A DNA stretch of 64,000 nt from Achromobacter denitrificans NBRC 15125 (GCF_001571365.1 NZ_BCTQ01000001.1:452155-516154); one strand, 5' to 3'; shown: positions 40,220 to 48,685, counted from the first letter of the stretch. Numbers and translations are program-made. The notes: generated from the sequence alone by a model not told the origin.

Positions 40220-40258
40220 TGATACCAAATTTATTGGATTCATTATTTTTTTGTATCA
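40220..40258. promoter_or_regulatory. Inverted repeat upstream of the diiron oxygenase operon
   Basis: Arms TGATACCAAA (40220-40229) and TTTTGTATCA (40249-40258), one mismatch, spaced by 19 AT-rich bases, 65-100 bases before the oxygenase start. Likely operator/promoter of the minus-strand pair. The rest of the 326-base gap to the tRNA holds only a -10-like TATACT at 40412-40417 for tRNA-Gly copy 2. Confidence 0.55.
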
Positions 40259-40481
40259 TTTTATCTGGTGCAAAGTATGGAACCAGAGGCGCGGCGGTGT
40301 CCATCAACGCAACGCAGGAACATTGATATAGATCAAGCCGATGCCTGCCGCATTGCCCGGTCCATGCGCAAAGCCCGGCACCTGCGCGTGCAAAGTTTCA
40401 GAATTTGGGTATACTTCCGCCTCTCTTGCAAAGAACAGCTGCCGGATCGGATCGATCCAGAGGCGTTCGGCGCAGGAAAAT

Positions 40482-40557
40482 GCGGGAGTAGCTCAGTTGG
40501 TAGAGCGCAACCTTGCCAAGGTTGAGGTCGCGAGTTCGAGACTCGTCTCCCGCTCCA
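40482..40557 (+). tRNA. tRNA-Gly (anticodon GCC), copy 2
   Basis: Same 76 bases as copy 1, including encoded CCA. A TATACT -10-like element lies 65 bases upstream. Confidence 0.97.
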
Positions 40558-40601
40558 GATTTCGATTTCCAGCCGCCTTCGCGGTTTCCTGGAAGTCCAG
40601 G

Positions 40602-40626
40602 AAAAAGGGCCCCCGGGCCCTTTTTT
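40602..40626 (+). terminator. Terminator after tRNA-Gly copy 2
   Basis: GGGCCC (40607-40612) and GGGCCC (40615-40620) extended by A5/T5 pairing, ending in six T. Confidence 0.8.
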
Positions 40627-40791
40627 CATTTCGACGGATCTCCTTCGCTGCCGGCACCGCCGGCCATGCGACCCGGAATCCCGCCGTCGCCGGCGATATC
40701 GACCGGCAAATCCGCAACCGCTCACAGTGCCTCCAGTCACGTACATGGGGTAACCTTCTGGTTGCACAAATCAGAGGTGTTGGAAAGAACA

Positions 40792-41421
40792 ATGGGTTTT
40801 GAAAAACTTGCCGACCTGCGAGAGCAGCTCCGGGCGCAAGCTCAGCAAGCGGCGCCGGCCCAGCCGAAGGCGGCGGGCCAGGCCAAGCGCCGGGAATCTT
40901 CCAAGCAGCGGGACCCCTCGAAGCAACGAGATCCCGCCAGGCAGCGTGAGTCCGCAAGAAAGCAGGAACCCGCGAAGCAGCGGGAACCGGTCGATCCGAC
41001 GGTCGAAGCGATCTGGCGCCTGCAGAAGCAGTTCCCGCTGGCTTTCCCGAAGAATCCCGCGCCCAAGGTGCCGCTCAAGGAAGGCATCCTGGCGGATGCC
41101 GCGCAGCATCTCGATGCGCTGTCCATGACGGAAGAGCAGCTGAAGCTGGCCATTGCCGCCTGGTGCAAGGGCAGCCGCTACTGGGCCTGCCTGACGGAAG
41201 ACGCGCCTCGCGTCGACCTGCAAGGACAGCCCGTCGGCAAGGTGACCGCGCAGCAGGCCGCTTACGCGCGCCGGCAGGCCAGCCGCCGGCCGGGCGGCCC
41301 CAAGGGCCGTCCCGCGAAGAAGGCCGCCGCGCCGCAAGCCGGGGCAGCTGCCCCGCAGCCCGACGACGCCCAGCCCGCCGACGCCCAGGCCGCCGACACG
41401 CAGCCTGCCGAAACGCCCTGA
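40792..41421 (+). CDS. ProQ/FinO-domain RNA-binding protein
   Basis: RNA chaperone of 209 residues. The ProQ/FinO domain (about 68-160, with WRLQKQFPLAFPKN, VPLKEGILADAAQHL and KGSRYWACLTEDAPRVDLQG) is preceded by a basic low-complexity stretch of imperfect five-residue repeats (KQRDP/RQRES/KQREP, about 33-66). An Ala/Pro/Lys-rich tail follows. Such proteins bind structured 3' ends and small RNAs. Start at 40792 by the GGAAAG site and domain layout. Free-standing, with a strong terminator, between two tRNA-Gly genes. Confidence 0.92.
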   Translation: MGFEKLADLREQLRAQAQQAAPAQPKAAGQAKRRESSKQRDPSKQRDPARQRESARKQEPAKQREPVDPTVEAIWRLQKQFPLAFPKNPAPKVPLKEGILADAAQHLDALSMTEEQLKLAIAAWCKGSRYWACLTEDAPRVDLQGQPVGKVTAQQAAYARRQASRRPGGPKGRPAKKAAAPQAGAAAPQPDDAQPADAQAADTQPAETP

Positions 41422-41448
41422 CCCCGATCCGGGCGCGGACGAACCCCG

Positions 41449-41481
41449 GCGCCCGCGCGACTATTCGCGCGGGCGCTTTTT
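41449..41481 (+). terminator. Terminator of the ProQ-family gene
   Basis: 12-bp stem GCGCCCGCGCGA (41449-41460) and complement (41465-41476), CTAT loop, then five T. Confidence 0.88.
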
Positions 41482-41527
41482 CTTTCCGCGTTTTTTCACC
41501 TACGCAGCACAAGTCAAAATTTCTGTG

Positions 41528-41533
41528 TATAAT
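41528..41533 (+). promoter_or_regulatory. -10 element for tRNA-Gly copy 3 and tRNA-Cys
   Basis: A perfect TATAAT about 97 bases before the tRNA; the -35 is not recognisable. The leader shares the string gcagcaatgca with the leader of tRNA-Gly copy 1. Confidence 0.45.
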
Positions 41534-41629
41534 CGCTGTCTTTGGTGAACACGGCCCTTTCTGAAAGCGCTTCAATGGAAGACTTCAGGAAACGCACCAA
41601 AGCGGCGATGCAGCAATGCATGCCCATAT

Positions 41630-41705
41630 GCGGGAGTAGCTCAGTTGGTAGAGCGCAACCTTGCCAAGGTTGAGGTCGCGAGTTCGAGACTCGTCTCCCG
41701 CTCCA
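41630..41705 (+). tRNA. tRNA-Gly (anticodon GCC), copy 3
   Basis: Third identical 76-base copy with encoded CCA, followed by a hairpin and tRNA-Cys. Confidence 0.97.
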
Positions 41706-41710
41706 AATAC

Positions 41711-41748
41711 AAAAAGGAAGCAACGGCCAACACCGCGCTTCCTTTTTT
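41711..41748 (+). terminator. Hairpin with T tract between tRNA-Gly and tRNA-Cys
   Basis: Stem AAAAAGGAAGC (41711-41721) and complement (41737-41747), 15-base loop, run of six T. It would lower tRNA-Cys expression from the tRNA-Gly promoter unless read through or used as a processing site. Confidence 0.7.
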
Positions 41749-41759
41749 CTTGAAGTGCT

Positions 41760-41833
41760 GGCGCAATGGCAGAGTGGTTATGCAGCGGATTGCAAATCCG
41801 TGTACGTCGGTTCGATTCCGGCTTGCGCCTCCA
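41760..41833 (+). tRNA. tRNA-Cys (anticodon GCA)
   Basis: 74-base tRNA: acceptor GGCGCAA/TTGCGCC, anticodon loop TTGCAAA, T loop GTTCGATTC and encoded CCA. The only tRNA-Cys in the window. Confidence 0.96.
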
Positions 41834-41922
41834 GCAGCTTCCCTGCATCTAGTTACCCTTCCCTACGCCCCGTCAATCGAATGATTGCTATGGTGACGCC
41901 GTTTTCATTTGACGACGATCCC

Positions 41923-42246
41923 ATGCGCACCATTCCGAGTTCCCGCTCCCGCCTTCCCTCCCCGCTGCTGGCCTTGTCGGCCGCCGCTGTGTTCGCGCTG
42001 GCGCCGATGGCGGCGCAGGCCGATTCGGACAAGCATCGCCATCGGCATGGCCGCGAATACAAGGAGCAGTACTGGGACGGCGCCTGTAAAGTCGAGCGCA
42101 AGTGGAAGCGCAACGGCGACTACCAGGAAAAGCGCAAGTGCCGCGACGAATACCGCTACGGCTACGCGCCGCAGCCGGTCGTGGTGCCCGTAATGCCGGC
42201 GCCCGCCATCGTGATCAACCCGCCCCCCATCATCATTCGCCCCTGA
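41923..42246 (+). CDS. Small exported protein of unknown function
   Basis: Protein of 107 residues with a signal peptide (basic start, SPLLALSAAAVFALAPMAAQAD), a His/Arg-rich patch (KHRHRHGREY), then a cysteine-containing basic core (DGACKVERKWKRNGDYQEKRKC) that could form one disulfide, and a Pro/Val/Ile-rich tail. Periplasmic by inference. ATGs at 41881 and 41890 are possible starts but none has a good ribosome site; 41923 gives the cleanest signal peptide. It ends 2 bases before the next gene. Confidence 0.65.
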   Translation: MRTIPSSRSRLPSPLLALSAAAVFALAPMAAQADSDKHRHRHGREYKEQYWDGACKVERKWKRNGDYQEKRKCRDEYRYGYAPQPVVVPVMPAPAIVINPPPIIIRP

Positions 42247-42248
42247 CC

Positions 42249-42839
42249 ATGGATCAATCGGTGAAAGACGCCCTGGTCCGCTGGCCCGACGTGCCAGCGG
42301 TCTACGGCTGGCTGTCGCTGGACGCCAGGGGCCGCTGGCGCCTGCATCCGCAGGGCCAGTCCGCGCAAGGCGGGCCGGGCGAGTCGATCACCAACAGCCA
42401 GATCCTGGCATTCATCAACCGCAACTACGATCATGACGAAGCGGGCCGCTGGTATTTCCAGAACGGCCCGCAACGGGTGTACCTGCGGCTGGACGCGGCG
42501 CCCTACACGCTGCGGCTGAGCGACGACAATCTCCGCCTGCTCACCCATACCGACGCCACGGTCGACGCGGTCGATGCCTGGCGGCTGGACGACGCCGGCC
42601 AGCTGTACGCGATGACGCCGCTGGGGGCCGGCATCGTGCTGGACCGCGACCTTCCCATGCTGCTCGAAAAGCTGGTCACCGAAGACGGCGCGCCGCTGCT
42701 CGATGCGCTGGCCGGCCTGGCTCCCGGCGACACGCTGGGGGTCGCCTTCCCCGGCGCCTATGCCGCCGCGCCCTTGTCGGCCGTGGCGCGACAGGACGTC
42801 GCGCGCGAACTCGGTTTCGATCCCGATCCCAGGCCCTAG
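42249..42839 (+). CDS. Conserved hypothetical cytoplasmic protein, 196 aa
   Basis: Unknown function; looks like a conserved single-copy protein of Burkholderiales. Soluble, no signal peptide. The N-terminus VKDALVRWPDVPAVYGWLSLDARGRWRL, an ITNSQILAFINRNYDHDEAGRWYFQNGPQRVYLRL segment and an acidic second half are its recognisable parts. Starts 2 bases after the previous stop, so the two are co-transcribed, and converges with the SnoaL-like gene 2 bases on. Confidence 0.8.
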   Translation: MDQSVKDALVRWPDVPAVYGWLSLDARGRWRLHPQGQSAQGGPGESITNSQILAFINRNYDHDEAGRWYFQNGPQRVYLRLDAAPYTLRLSDDNLRLLTHTDATVDAVDAWRLDDAGQLYAMTPLGAGIVLDRDLPMLLEKLVTEDGAPLLDALAGLAPGDTLGVAFPGAYAAAPLSAVARQDVARELGFDPDPRP

Positions 42840-42841
42840 CT

Positions 42842-43306
42842 TCAGAACATGCCGTTGGCGTTGGCGGACCGCTCGGGAATGGGCTGCACCGCATCCCAAT
42901 GCTCGACGATCTTGCCCTGCTCCAGGCGGAAGATGTCGACGATGGCGCTCCCACGCGTGCCGGGTTCGCGCACCGCATGCACGTGCAGGATCACGTAATC
43001 GCCATCGGTAAAAACGCGCTTGATTTCGCTGTGCGACCGGGGATACTTTTCGCGCAGGAACGCGACGAACTTGCGGAAGCCCTCGGGCCCGTCCGCGGCG
43101 TTCGGATTGTGCTGCACGTAGCGCTCGCCCAGGTACTTCAGCGCGGCGTCCGCGTCCTTCCGGTTCAGGCCCTGCTCGTAGAAGGCCAGCACGGCCGCCT
43201 TGTTGGCAGCTTCCTGCCCGGCGGATGCGTGGGCGGCCGGCGACAGGGCGGCGGCCAGCAGCGCCGCGCCCGCGGCGCGCTTGAAGCAAGAAATGGTCAG
43301 GAACAT
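42842..43306 (-). CDS. Exported SnoaL-like (NTF2-fold) protein
   Basis: Protein of 154 residues: signal peptide (about 1-28, AAHASAG), then a SnoaL/NTF2 domain with AVLAFYEQGLNRKDADAALKYLGERYVQHNP and GKIVEHWDAVQPIPE. Homologues are annotated as predicted ester cyclases, but the periplasmic form has no assigned reaction. Lies downstream of the DoxX gene with a 41-base gap, probably one operon. Confidence 0.88.
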   Translation of the reverse strand: MFLTISCFKRAAGAALLAAALSPAAHASAGQEAANKAAVLAFYEQGLNRKDADAALKYLGERYVQHNPNAADGPEGFRKFVAFLREKYPRSHSEIKRVFTDGDYVILHVHAVREPGTRGSAIVDIFRLEQGKIVEHWDAVQPIPERSANANGMF

Positions 43307-43347
43307 GGCGGCCTCCCCTGGCTATGGACTTCGGGTGCGCGCGGCAT

Positions 43348-43749
43348 TCAGCCGCGGCCGCTCTTGCGCAGCGCGAACTTGCCGTCGCCCAGCAGCGCCA
43401 GCGCGGCGGCCGCCACCGTCAGGAAGATGGGATATTCCCAGCCGCCGCCCGGATTGCCGAAACCCCAGCCATTGCCGAAGTGCACGGTCGACGCGACGAA
43501 CAACTGCACGGCCGCGACGGCGGCAACCCAGCGCGGCAGGATGCCCAGGATCAGCATCACGCCCGCGCCGATTTCGAAGAAAGTCACCGGATAGGCCAGC
43601 CAGCCGGCGAAGCCGATCTTGGCGAAGAACTGAGCGGTGCCCGGCAGCGTGAAGACCAGCAGCTTGGTCAGGCCGTGGGCCAGGAACATGACGCCGAGCG
43701 CGACGCGCAGCAGCAGCGCGGCATAGGGCGCGGTACGGGTTTCAACCAT
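43348..43749 (-). CDS. DoxX family membrane protein
   Basis: Inner-membrane protein of 133 residues with four predicted helices (LLLRVALGVMFLAHG, FFEIGAGVMLILGI, VAAVAAVQLFVAS, FLTVAAAALALLG). DoxX proteins are linked to quinone or thiol redox stress; the function of this subgroup is unsettled. First gene of a minus-strand pair with the SnoaL-like gene and divergent from a LysR regulator that probably controls both. Confidence 0.9.
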   Translation of the reverse strand: MVETRTAPYAALLLRVALGVMFLAHGLTKLLVFTLPGTAQFFAKIGFAGWLAYPVTFFEIGAGVMLILGILPRWVAAVAAVQLFVASTVHFGNGWGFGNPGGGWEYPIFLTVAAAALALLGDGKFALRKSGRG

Positions 43750-43855
43750 TGCACTCTCCTAGAGCGGTTGGGGAATCGCCCAGGACGGGAAGATTCTTCG
43801 GAAGCGCTATTCTTGCGATTCCAAAAACAAAGATAAACATGCAGAATTGCAAATT

Positions 43856-43878
43856 ATTGTTCCCCGATAGGAAACAAT
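43856..43878. promoter_or_regulatory. Near-palindrome at the LysR start, candidate autoregulatory site
   Basis: ATTGTTCC (43856-43863) and GGAAACAAT (43870-43878) form an inverted repeat that covers the LysR ribosome site (AGGA) and reaches the start codon, in the 130-base gap shared with the doxX promoter. Confidence 0.45.
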
Positions 43879-43879
43879 C

Positions 43880-44812
43880 ATGGACACCCATACCGCCATG
43901 CAGACCTACGCCAAGGTCGTGGAGCTGGGCTCGTTCGCGGCGGCCGCCGACAAGATGGGCCAGGCCCGCTCCGTGGTCACGCGCCAGATCGCCTATCTGG
44001 AGCAGAAGTACGGCGTGCGCCTGCTGAACCGCACCACGCGCAAACTGAGCATGACCGACGCCGGGCGCGCCTTCTACGAGCGCGTGCGCCCCATCCTGGC
44101 CGAAGTGGCGGACCTGGAGCTATCGCTGCAGGCCGAAGGCCAGCGGCCCAGCGGCCGCCTGCGGGTGAGCGCGCCAGTATCGTTCGGCATCCTGCACCTG
44201 GGGCCCGCCATCGCCGAGTATCTGCAGCGCTACCCCGACGTGATCATCGACCTGGACCTCAACGACCGCGTGGTCGACCTGGTCGAAGACGGCTTCGACG
44301 TGGCCGTGCGCATCGGCCCGCTGCTGGATTCCTCGCTGGTGGCGCGGCCGCTCGCGCCCCAGCAATTGCTGGTCTGCGCCGCCCCCTCGTACCTGGCGCG
44401 CCACGGCACGCCGCAAACGCCGGAAGAACTGAAGCAGCACCGCTGCCTGCACTACGCCTACGCCAGCACCGGCAACGAATGGCATTTCGAGAAAGACGGC
44501 GTGACCCACCTGGTCCGCGTGAACGCGGCCCTGCGCGCCAATAACGGGGACGTGCTGCGCACGGCCTCGCTGGCGGGCCATGGAATCATCCTGCAGCCCG
44601 AATTCCTGGTGGGCGAGGACATCCGCGCGGGGCGGCTGGTCACCCTGCTGGCCGACTACGCGCACACGCCGATCTCCATGTGCGCCATCTATCCCCACCG
44701 GCGCTTCCTGTCGCCCAAGGTGCGGTCGTTCGTCGAACACCTGGAAGACCGGTTCGGGACGCCGCCCGTCCCGGCCCCCGGGCGGCGCGCCAGTCCTCGC
44801 CGCAGCCGTTAG
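43880..44812 (+). CDS. LysR-family transcriptional regulator
   Basis: Regulator of 310 residues of the DsdC/AaeR-like subgroup: HTH at about 5-65 (AMQTYAKVVELGSFAAAADKMGQARSVVTRQIAYLE), then GRLRVSAPVSFG and the effector domain. A Pro/Arg-rich tail ends the protein. Divergent from doxX, its probable target. Confidence 0.93.
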   Translation: MDTHTAMQTYAKVVELGSFAAAADKMGQARSVVTRQIAYLEQKYGVRLLNRTTRKLSMTDAGRAFYERVRPILAEVADLELSLQAEGQRPSGRLRVSAPVSFGILHLGPAIAEYLQRYPDVIIDLDLNDRVVDLVEDGFDVAVRIGPLLDSSLVARPLAPQQLLVCAAPSYLARHGTPQTPEELKQHRCLHYAYASTGNEWHFEKDGVTHLVRVNAALRANNGDVLRTASLAGHGIILQPEFLVGEDIRAGRLVTLLADYAHTPISMCAIYPHRRFLSPKVRSFVEHLEDRFGTPPVPAPGRRASPRRSR

Positions 44813-44822
44813 AATCGTACCC

Positions 44823-45404
44823 ATGACCGCAAAATCGCCCATCGAATACTTCCCCGCGCCGCGCCGTTCGCATTTCTGCAGCCAATGCGGCTCGCCCGTC
44901 AATCGCCGGGTGCCCGAGGGCGACAACCGCGAACGCGACATCTGCGATCACTGCGGCGCCATCCATTACCAGAATCCCCGGCTGGTGGTCGGCACGTTGC
45001 CGGTCTGGGAGAACCGCGTCCTGCTTTGCCGCCGCGCGATCGAGCCGCGCTACAATACCTGGACGCTGCCCGCCGGCTTCATGGAACTGGGCGAAAGCAC
45101 CGCGCAGGGCGCGGCCCGCGAAACCCTGGAGGAAGCCGGCGCGCGCATCCGGCTGGGCGAGCTCTACACGATCATCGACCTGCCCCAGATCGACCAGGTT
45201 CACGTCTTCTACCTGGCCCAGGCGCTGTCCCCCGACCTGGACCCGGGCCCCGAAAGCCTCGAAGCGCGCTATTACGAGGAATCCGAGATCCCCTGGGACG
45301 ACCTGGCGTTCCGCACCGTGGCGACGACGCTGCGCCACTATTTCGAGGACCGCAAGCTTGGCGAGTTCGGCCCGCATCACTACACCCTAGAATCGCACCG
45401 TTGA
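44823..45404 (+). CDS. Nudix hydrolase with N-terminal zinc ribbon
   Basis: Protein of 193 residues. A four-Cys ribbon (C19, C22, C41, C44) precedes a Nudix domain whose box [22 protein letters not shown] spans 85-106 with all acidic metal ligands. Similar to NADH-pyrophosphatase-type or ADP-ribose hydrolases, though it lacks the full NudC N-terminal half. Its stop codon overlaps the start of aat (TTGA), implying coupled translation. Confidence 0.92.
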   Translation: MTAKSPIEYFPAPRRSHFCSQCGSPVNRRVPEGDNRERDICDHCGAIHYQNPRLVVGTLPVWENRVLLCRRAIEPRYNTWTLPAGFMELGESTAQGAARETLEEAGARIRLGELYTIIDLPQIDQVHVFYLAQALSPDLDPGPESLEARYYEESEIPWDDLAFRTVATTLRHYFEDRKLGEFGPHHYTLESHR

Positions 45405-46174
45405 AGCTGCCCTGGCTTGCCGTCGACACGCCGTTCCCGCCAGCTGAGTTCGCGCTGACGGATCCGGACGGCCTGCTGGCGGCGGGCGCGGACCTGTCCA
45501 TCCCGCGGCTGATCCAGGCCTATTCCAACGGCATCTTCCCCTGGTATTCGGAAGGCGAGCCCATCCTGTGGTGGAGCCCCGATCCCCGCATGGTGCTGGC
45601 CACCCGGGATTTCGCGCCCTCGCACTCCCTGCGCAAGCTGCTGCGCCAGATCGCCGGCCAGGAATCCCAGGCCGCCCCGCGCGTGCAAGTGCGCGTGGAC
45701 ACCGCTTTCGCGCAGGTGATGGCCGAATGCGCCGCGCCCCGCGACGGCCAGCCGGGCACCTGGATCACCGGCGCCATGCAGCAGGCGTATCGCGCCTGGC
45801 ACGAGGCCGGATACGTGCACAGCATCGAAACATGGATAGACGGCGAACTGGCCGGCGGCCTCTACGGCATCAGCCTGGGCCGCATGTTCTTCGGCGAATC
45901 CATGTTCACCCGCGCGCCCAACGCCTCCAAGGTGGCGCTGGCCTACCTGGTGGGCTACCTGGCCGCCCAGGGCGTCGAACGCATCGATTGCCAGCAGCAG
46001 ACGCGCCACCTGGCGAGCCTGGGGGCCCGCCCCATCTCCCGCGCGGCCTTCCTCCAGCACATCCGCGGGGCCACGGCGCAGCCTCCCGTCCCGTGGGCGC
46101 GCGGCTGGCTGGACAGCGCCGGGCTCCTGCATCCGGAGGCTGCGTCCGGCCCCGGGTTAGGCGTTAATATGTAG
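45401..46174 (+). CDS. aat: Leucyl/phenylalanyl-tRNA-protein transferase
   Basis: Adds Leu or Phe from tRNA to proteins with N-terminal Lys or Arg (or Met in the Bpt branch), marking them for ClpAP. The 257-residue product has [40 protein letters not shown], and [17 protein letters not shown]. The start is TTG at 45401 within the TTGA overlap with the Nudix gene, which gives the family N-terminus. Next gene is the broken bpt. Confidence 0.93.
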
Positions 46175-46215
46175 CCATCCCGTCACGGGCTTGCCGCCGT
46201 CTTCCGGGATCGCCC

Positions 46216-46885
46216 ATGAGCCAGCTCAAAGAACTTCCCTTCTCTACCCTACAGTTCTACGCAACCGCTCCCTACCCTTGCAGCTACCTGCCGGGTCGCC
46301 AGGCTCGGTCGCAGGTCGCCGCGCCCGGCCACCTGATCAACGCGGGCACGTATTCCCAGCTGGTGGAACAGGGTTTCCGCCGAAGCGGGCTTCGAGCCCA
46401 ACCGCAGCCAGCGCCGCGCCTGGCGCCAGCACCAGGACCTGCAGTCCTTCGTGGCCGAGCTGGCCTGGTCGCCCGAGCACTACCGGCTCTATACGCGCTA
46501 CCAGCAGGGCCGCCATCCGGGCGGCGGCATGGACGAAGACAGCCGCACGCAGTACGCGCAGTTCCTGCTCACCAGCCGGGTCAACACCCGACTCGTGGAA
46601 TTCCGCACGCCGGAGGGCGTGCTGGTCATGGTGTCCATCATCGACGTGCTGGACGACGGCCTGTCCTCCGTCTACACATTCTACGATCCCGACATCGCCG
46701 GCAGCCTGGGCACCTACAGCATCCTGTGGCAGGTCGAGCAGTGCCGCAGCCTGAATCTGCCCTGGCTGTACCTGGGCTACTGGATCGCCGACAGCCGCAA
46801 GATGTCCTATAAGTCGAGCTTCCACCCCGCCCAGTTCCTGGTCGACGGCGCCTGGCGCGACCAGCCCGCGCCGCCCGCCCCCTGA
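46216..46885 (+). pseudogene. bpt: Aspartate/glutamate leucyltransferase gene, disrupted by internal deletion and frameshift
   Basis: N-end-rule transferase (ATE/Bpt family) that normally adds Leu to proteins starting with Asp or Glu. Codons 1-58 (to GFRRSG, 46389) are intact in frame 1. The sequence then continues in frame 2 from 46382 as [20 protein letters not shown] and runs to a proper end at 46885 with [23 protein letters not shown]. Comparison with the known family pattern GFRRSG-x(2-4)-YxPHCDxCxAC-x-PxR shows that about 20 residues with the conserved cysteines are missing exactly at the junction. Frame 1 after the junction encodes unrelated low-complexity sequence. Either a real loss or a sequencing/assembly error at a GC-rich spot. 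Confidence 0.87.
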
Positions 46886-46958
46886 TTCGCCGCGTCGCGG
46901 CGTCCGCCGAGCCCGGCCGGATGCTGGGCCGCCAGAATTCGCTCTACAATTCCGCCCC

Positions 46959-47999
46959 ATGTCTATCCTCTTCCACGCCTATCCCCTGGCCCGCCCGGCG
47001 CTATTCGCCATGGACGCGGAAACCGCCCACGAAGTGACCCTGTCCGGCCTGCAGCGCGCCTATGAATGCGGCGCCACGCGCAAGCTGCTGCACGCGCAGC
47101 CCCAGGCGCCCTGCACCTTGATGGGGATGCGGATGGCCAATCCGATCGGGCTGGCGGCCGGGCTGGACAAGAACGGCGCCTACATCGACGCGCTGGGCAA
47201 CCTGGGATTCGGTTTCATCGAGGTGGGCACGGTCACGCCGCGCGCGCAGCCCGGCAACCCCAAGCCCCGCATGTTCCGGCTGCCGCGCGCCAACGCGCTC
47301 ATCAACCGCCTGGGCTTCAACAACCAGGGTCTGGATGCGTTCCTGGCCAACGTGCAGCGCAGCGTCTGGCGCACGCAGGGGGGGATCCTCGGGCTGAATA
47401 TCGGCAAGAACGCGGACACGCCGATCGAGCGGGCCGCGGACGATTACCTGATCGGGCTGGAAGGCGTGTATCCCTACGCCGACTACGTCACGGTGAACAT
47501 CTCTTCGCCCAACACCAAGAACCTGCGCGCGCTGCAAAGCGGCGACGAACTCTCGGCATTGCTGGCCCAGCTGGCGGACAAGCGCAAGGCGCTCGAAGAC
47601 CGGCACCAGCGGCGCGTGCCGATGGCGGTGAAGATCGCCCCCGACCTCACGCGGGAACAGATCGACGCCATCGCCGACACGCTGCCGCGCCACGGCATCG
47701 ACGGCGTCATCGCCACCAACACCACGCTGTCGCGCGACGCCGTGGCGGGCCAGGCGCATGCCGAGGAAGCGGGCGGCCTGTCCGGCGCGCCAGTGCATGA
47801 GTTGTCGTTGGCGGTGATCCGCCGGCTGAAGGAACAATTGGGCGGCAGCCTGGCCATCATCGGCGTGGGCGGCGTGCTGTCGGGCCGCCAGGCCCGCGAG
47901 AAGATGGAAGCCGGCGCCGACGCGGTCCAGCTCTACACCGGCCTGATCTACCGCGGCCCGGCGCTGGTGGGCGAATGCGTGCGGGCGGTGGCCCGCTGA
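46959..47999 (+). CDS. pyrD: Dihydroorotate dehydrogenase (quinone), class 2
   Basis: FMN enzyme of pyrimidine synthesis, membrane-associated, reducing ubiquinone. The 346-residue product has the class 2 N-terminal helix, [13 protein letters not shown], the catalytic Ser in NISSPNT, and [20 protein letters not shown] for FMN phosphate. Ribosome site is poor and a TACAAT -10-like element lies 14-19 bases before ATG, so the leader may be very short. Confidence 0.97.
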   Translation: MSILFHAYPLARPALFAMDAETAHEVTLSGLQRAYECGATRKLLHAQPQAPCTLMGMRMANPIGLAAGLDKNGAYIDALGNLGFGFIEVGTVTPRAQPGNPKPRMFRLPRANALINRLGFNNQGLDAFLANVQRSVWRTQGGILGLNIGKNADTPIERAADDYLIGLEGVYPYADYVTVNISSPNTKNLRALQSGDELSALLAQLADKRKALEDRHQRRVPMAVKIAPDLTREQIDAIADTLPRHGIDGVIATNTTLSRDAVAGQAHAEEAGGLSGAPVHELSLAVIRRLKEQLGGSLAIIGVGGVLSGRQAREKMEAGADAVQLYTGLIYRGPALVGECVRAVAR

Positions 48000-48004
48000 A
48001 GGGC

Positions 48005-48034
48005 AAAAAAAAGGGGCCACCCGGTGGGTGGCCC
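48005..48034 (-). terminator. Phasin gene terminator
   Basis: 9-bp stem GGGCCACCC (48014-48022) and complement (48026-48034), GGT loop; on the minus strand it is followed by eight T. Confidence 0.8.
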
Positions 48035-48106
48035 TAATTCCAGCTCTGCTCTGTCACTCAACAGTACTACATTACTGCGGTTTGCGCACCATCGCGCGCC
48101 AAATAC

Positions 48107-48685
48107 TTAGGCGCTGCGGCGGCTGCGGGCGGCAACCTTGGTGGCGGCGTCGGCAGCGTCCGAGGCAGCCTTGAAGGTCGCGTTGGCGGCGGCGTTCAGG
48201 TTCGACTCGGCGACTTCGGCGGCCTGCTTGGCGGCCTTGGTCATCGAATCGTAGGCGCTGGTCGCGGTGGCCAGCGAGGACTTGATCAGGGCGACGGCGC
48301 TTTCGGAACCGGTCGGGGCGTTCTTGGAGAACTGGTCGACCACGTCGCTCAGCTGCTGCTGGCTTTCGGCGATCTGTTCTTCGGTCAGCTTGACCAGGTT
48401 GCCCTGCACGCCGGCGACGATGTCATACACGTGCTTGGTGTAGGCCATGGCCTTTTCGGCGCCCGGCTGCAGCAGGCCCGACGCGAAAGCGGCGGCTTCC
48501 TGCGGATCCTTCAGTTCGGTGGCTTGCTGCGACTTCTGGGCGACTTCGTCCAGGGTGGCGCGCACGACCTTCAGGTTCAGCTCGACCAGCTTTTCGAAGC
48601 CGGCGAACACGGCCGATTGGGCGGCCACGAGGGTATTGATGCTGGCCTTTTGACGGTCCAGGACTTGTTGCGGAATGGCGCTCAT
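48107..48685 (-). CDS. phaP: Phasin family protein (PhaP-type)
   Basis: Polyhydroxyalkanoate granule surface protein of 192 residues, almost entirely amphipathic helix, alanine-rich, ending in a basic AARSRRSA tail. The phasin core (SINTLVAAQSAVFAGFEKLVELNLKVVRATLDE) matches the betaproteobacterial PhaP group. GAGGAG precedes the start. A strong promoter and repeated TGCA blocks upstream suggest control by the PHA-sensing repressor PhaR. No PHA synthase gene is in the window. Confidence 0.92.
   Translation of the reverse strand: MSAIPQQVLDRQKASINTLVAAQSAVFAGFEKLVELNLKVVRATLDEVAQKSQQATELKDPQEAAAFASGLLQPGAEKAMAYTKHVYDIVAGVQGNLVKLTEEQIAESQQQLSDVVDQFSKNAPTGSESAVALIKSSLATATSAYDSMTKAAKQAAEVAESNLNAAANATFKAASDAADAATKVAARSRRSA

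Noticed and set aside
27850..40481. Integrative genomic island at tRNA-Gly
   Set aside because: No integrase, excisionase, mobilisation gene or partial attachment-site copy was seen; only whole tRNA repeats are present.
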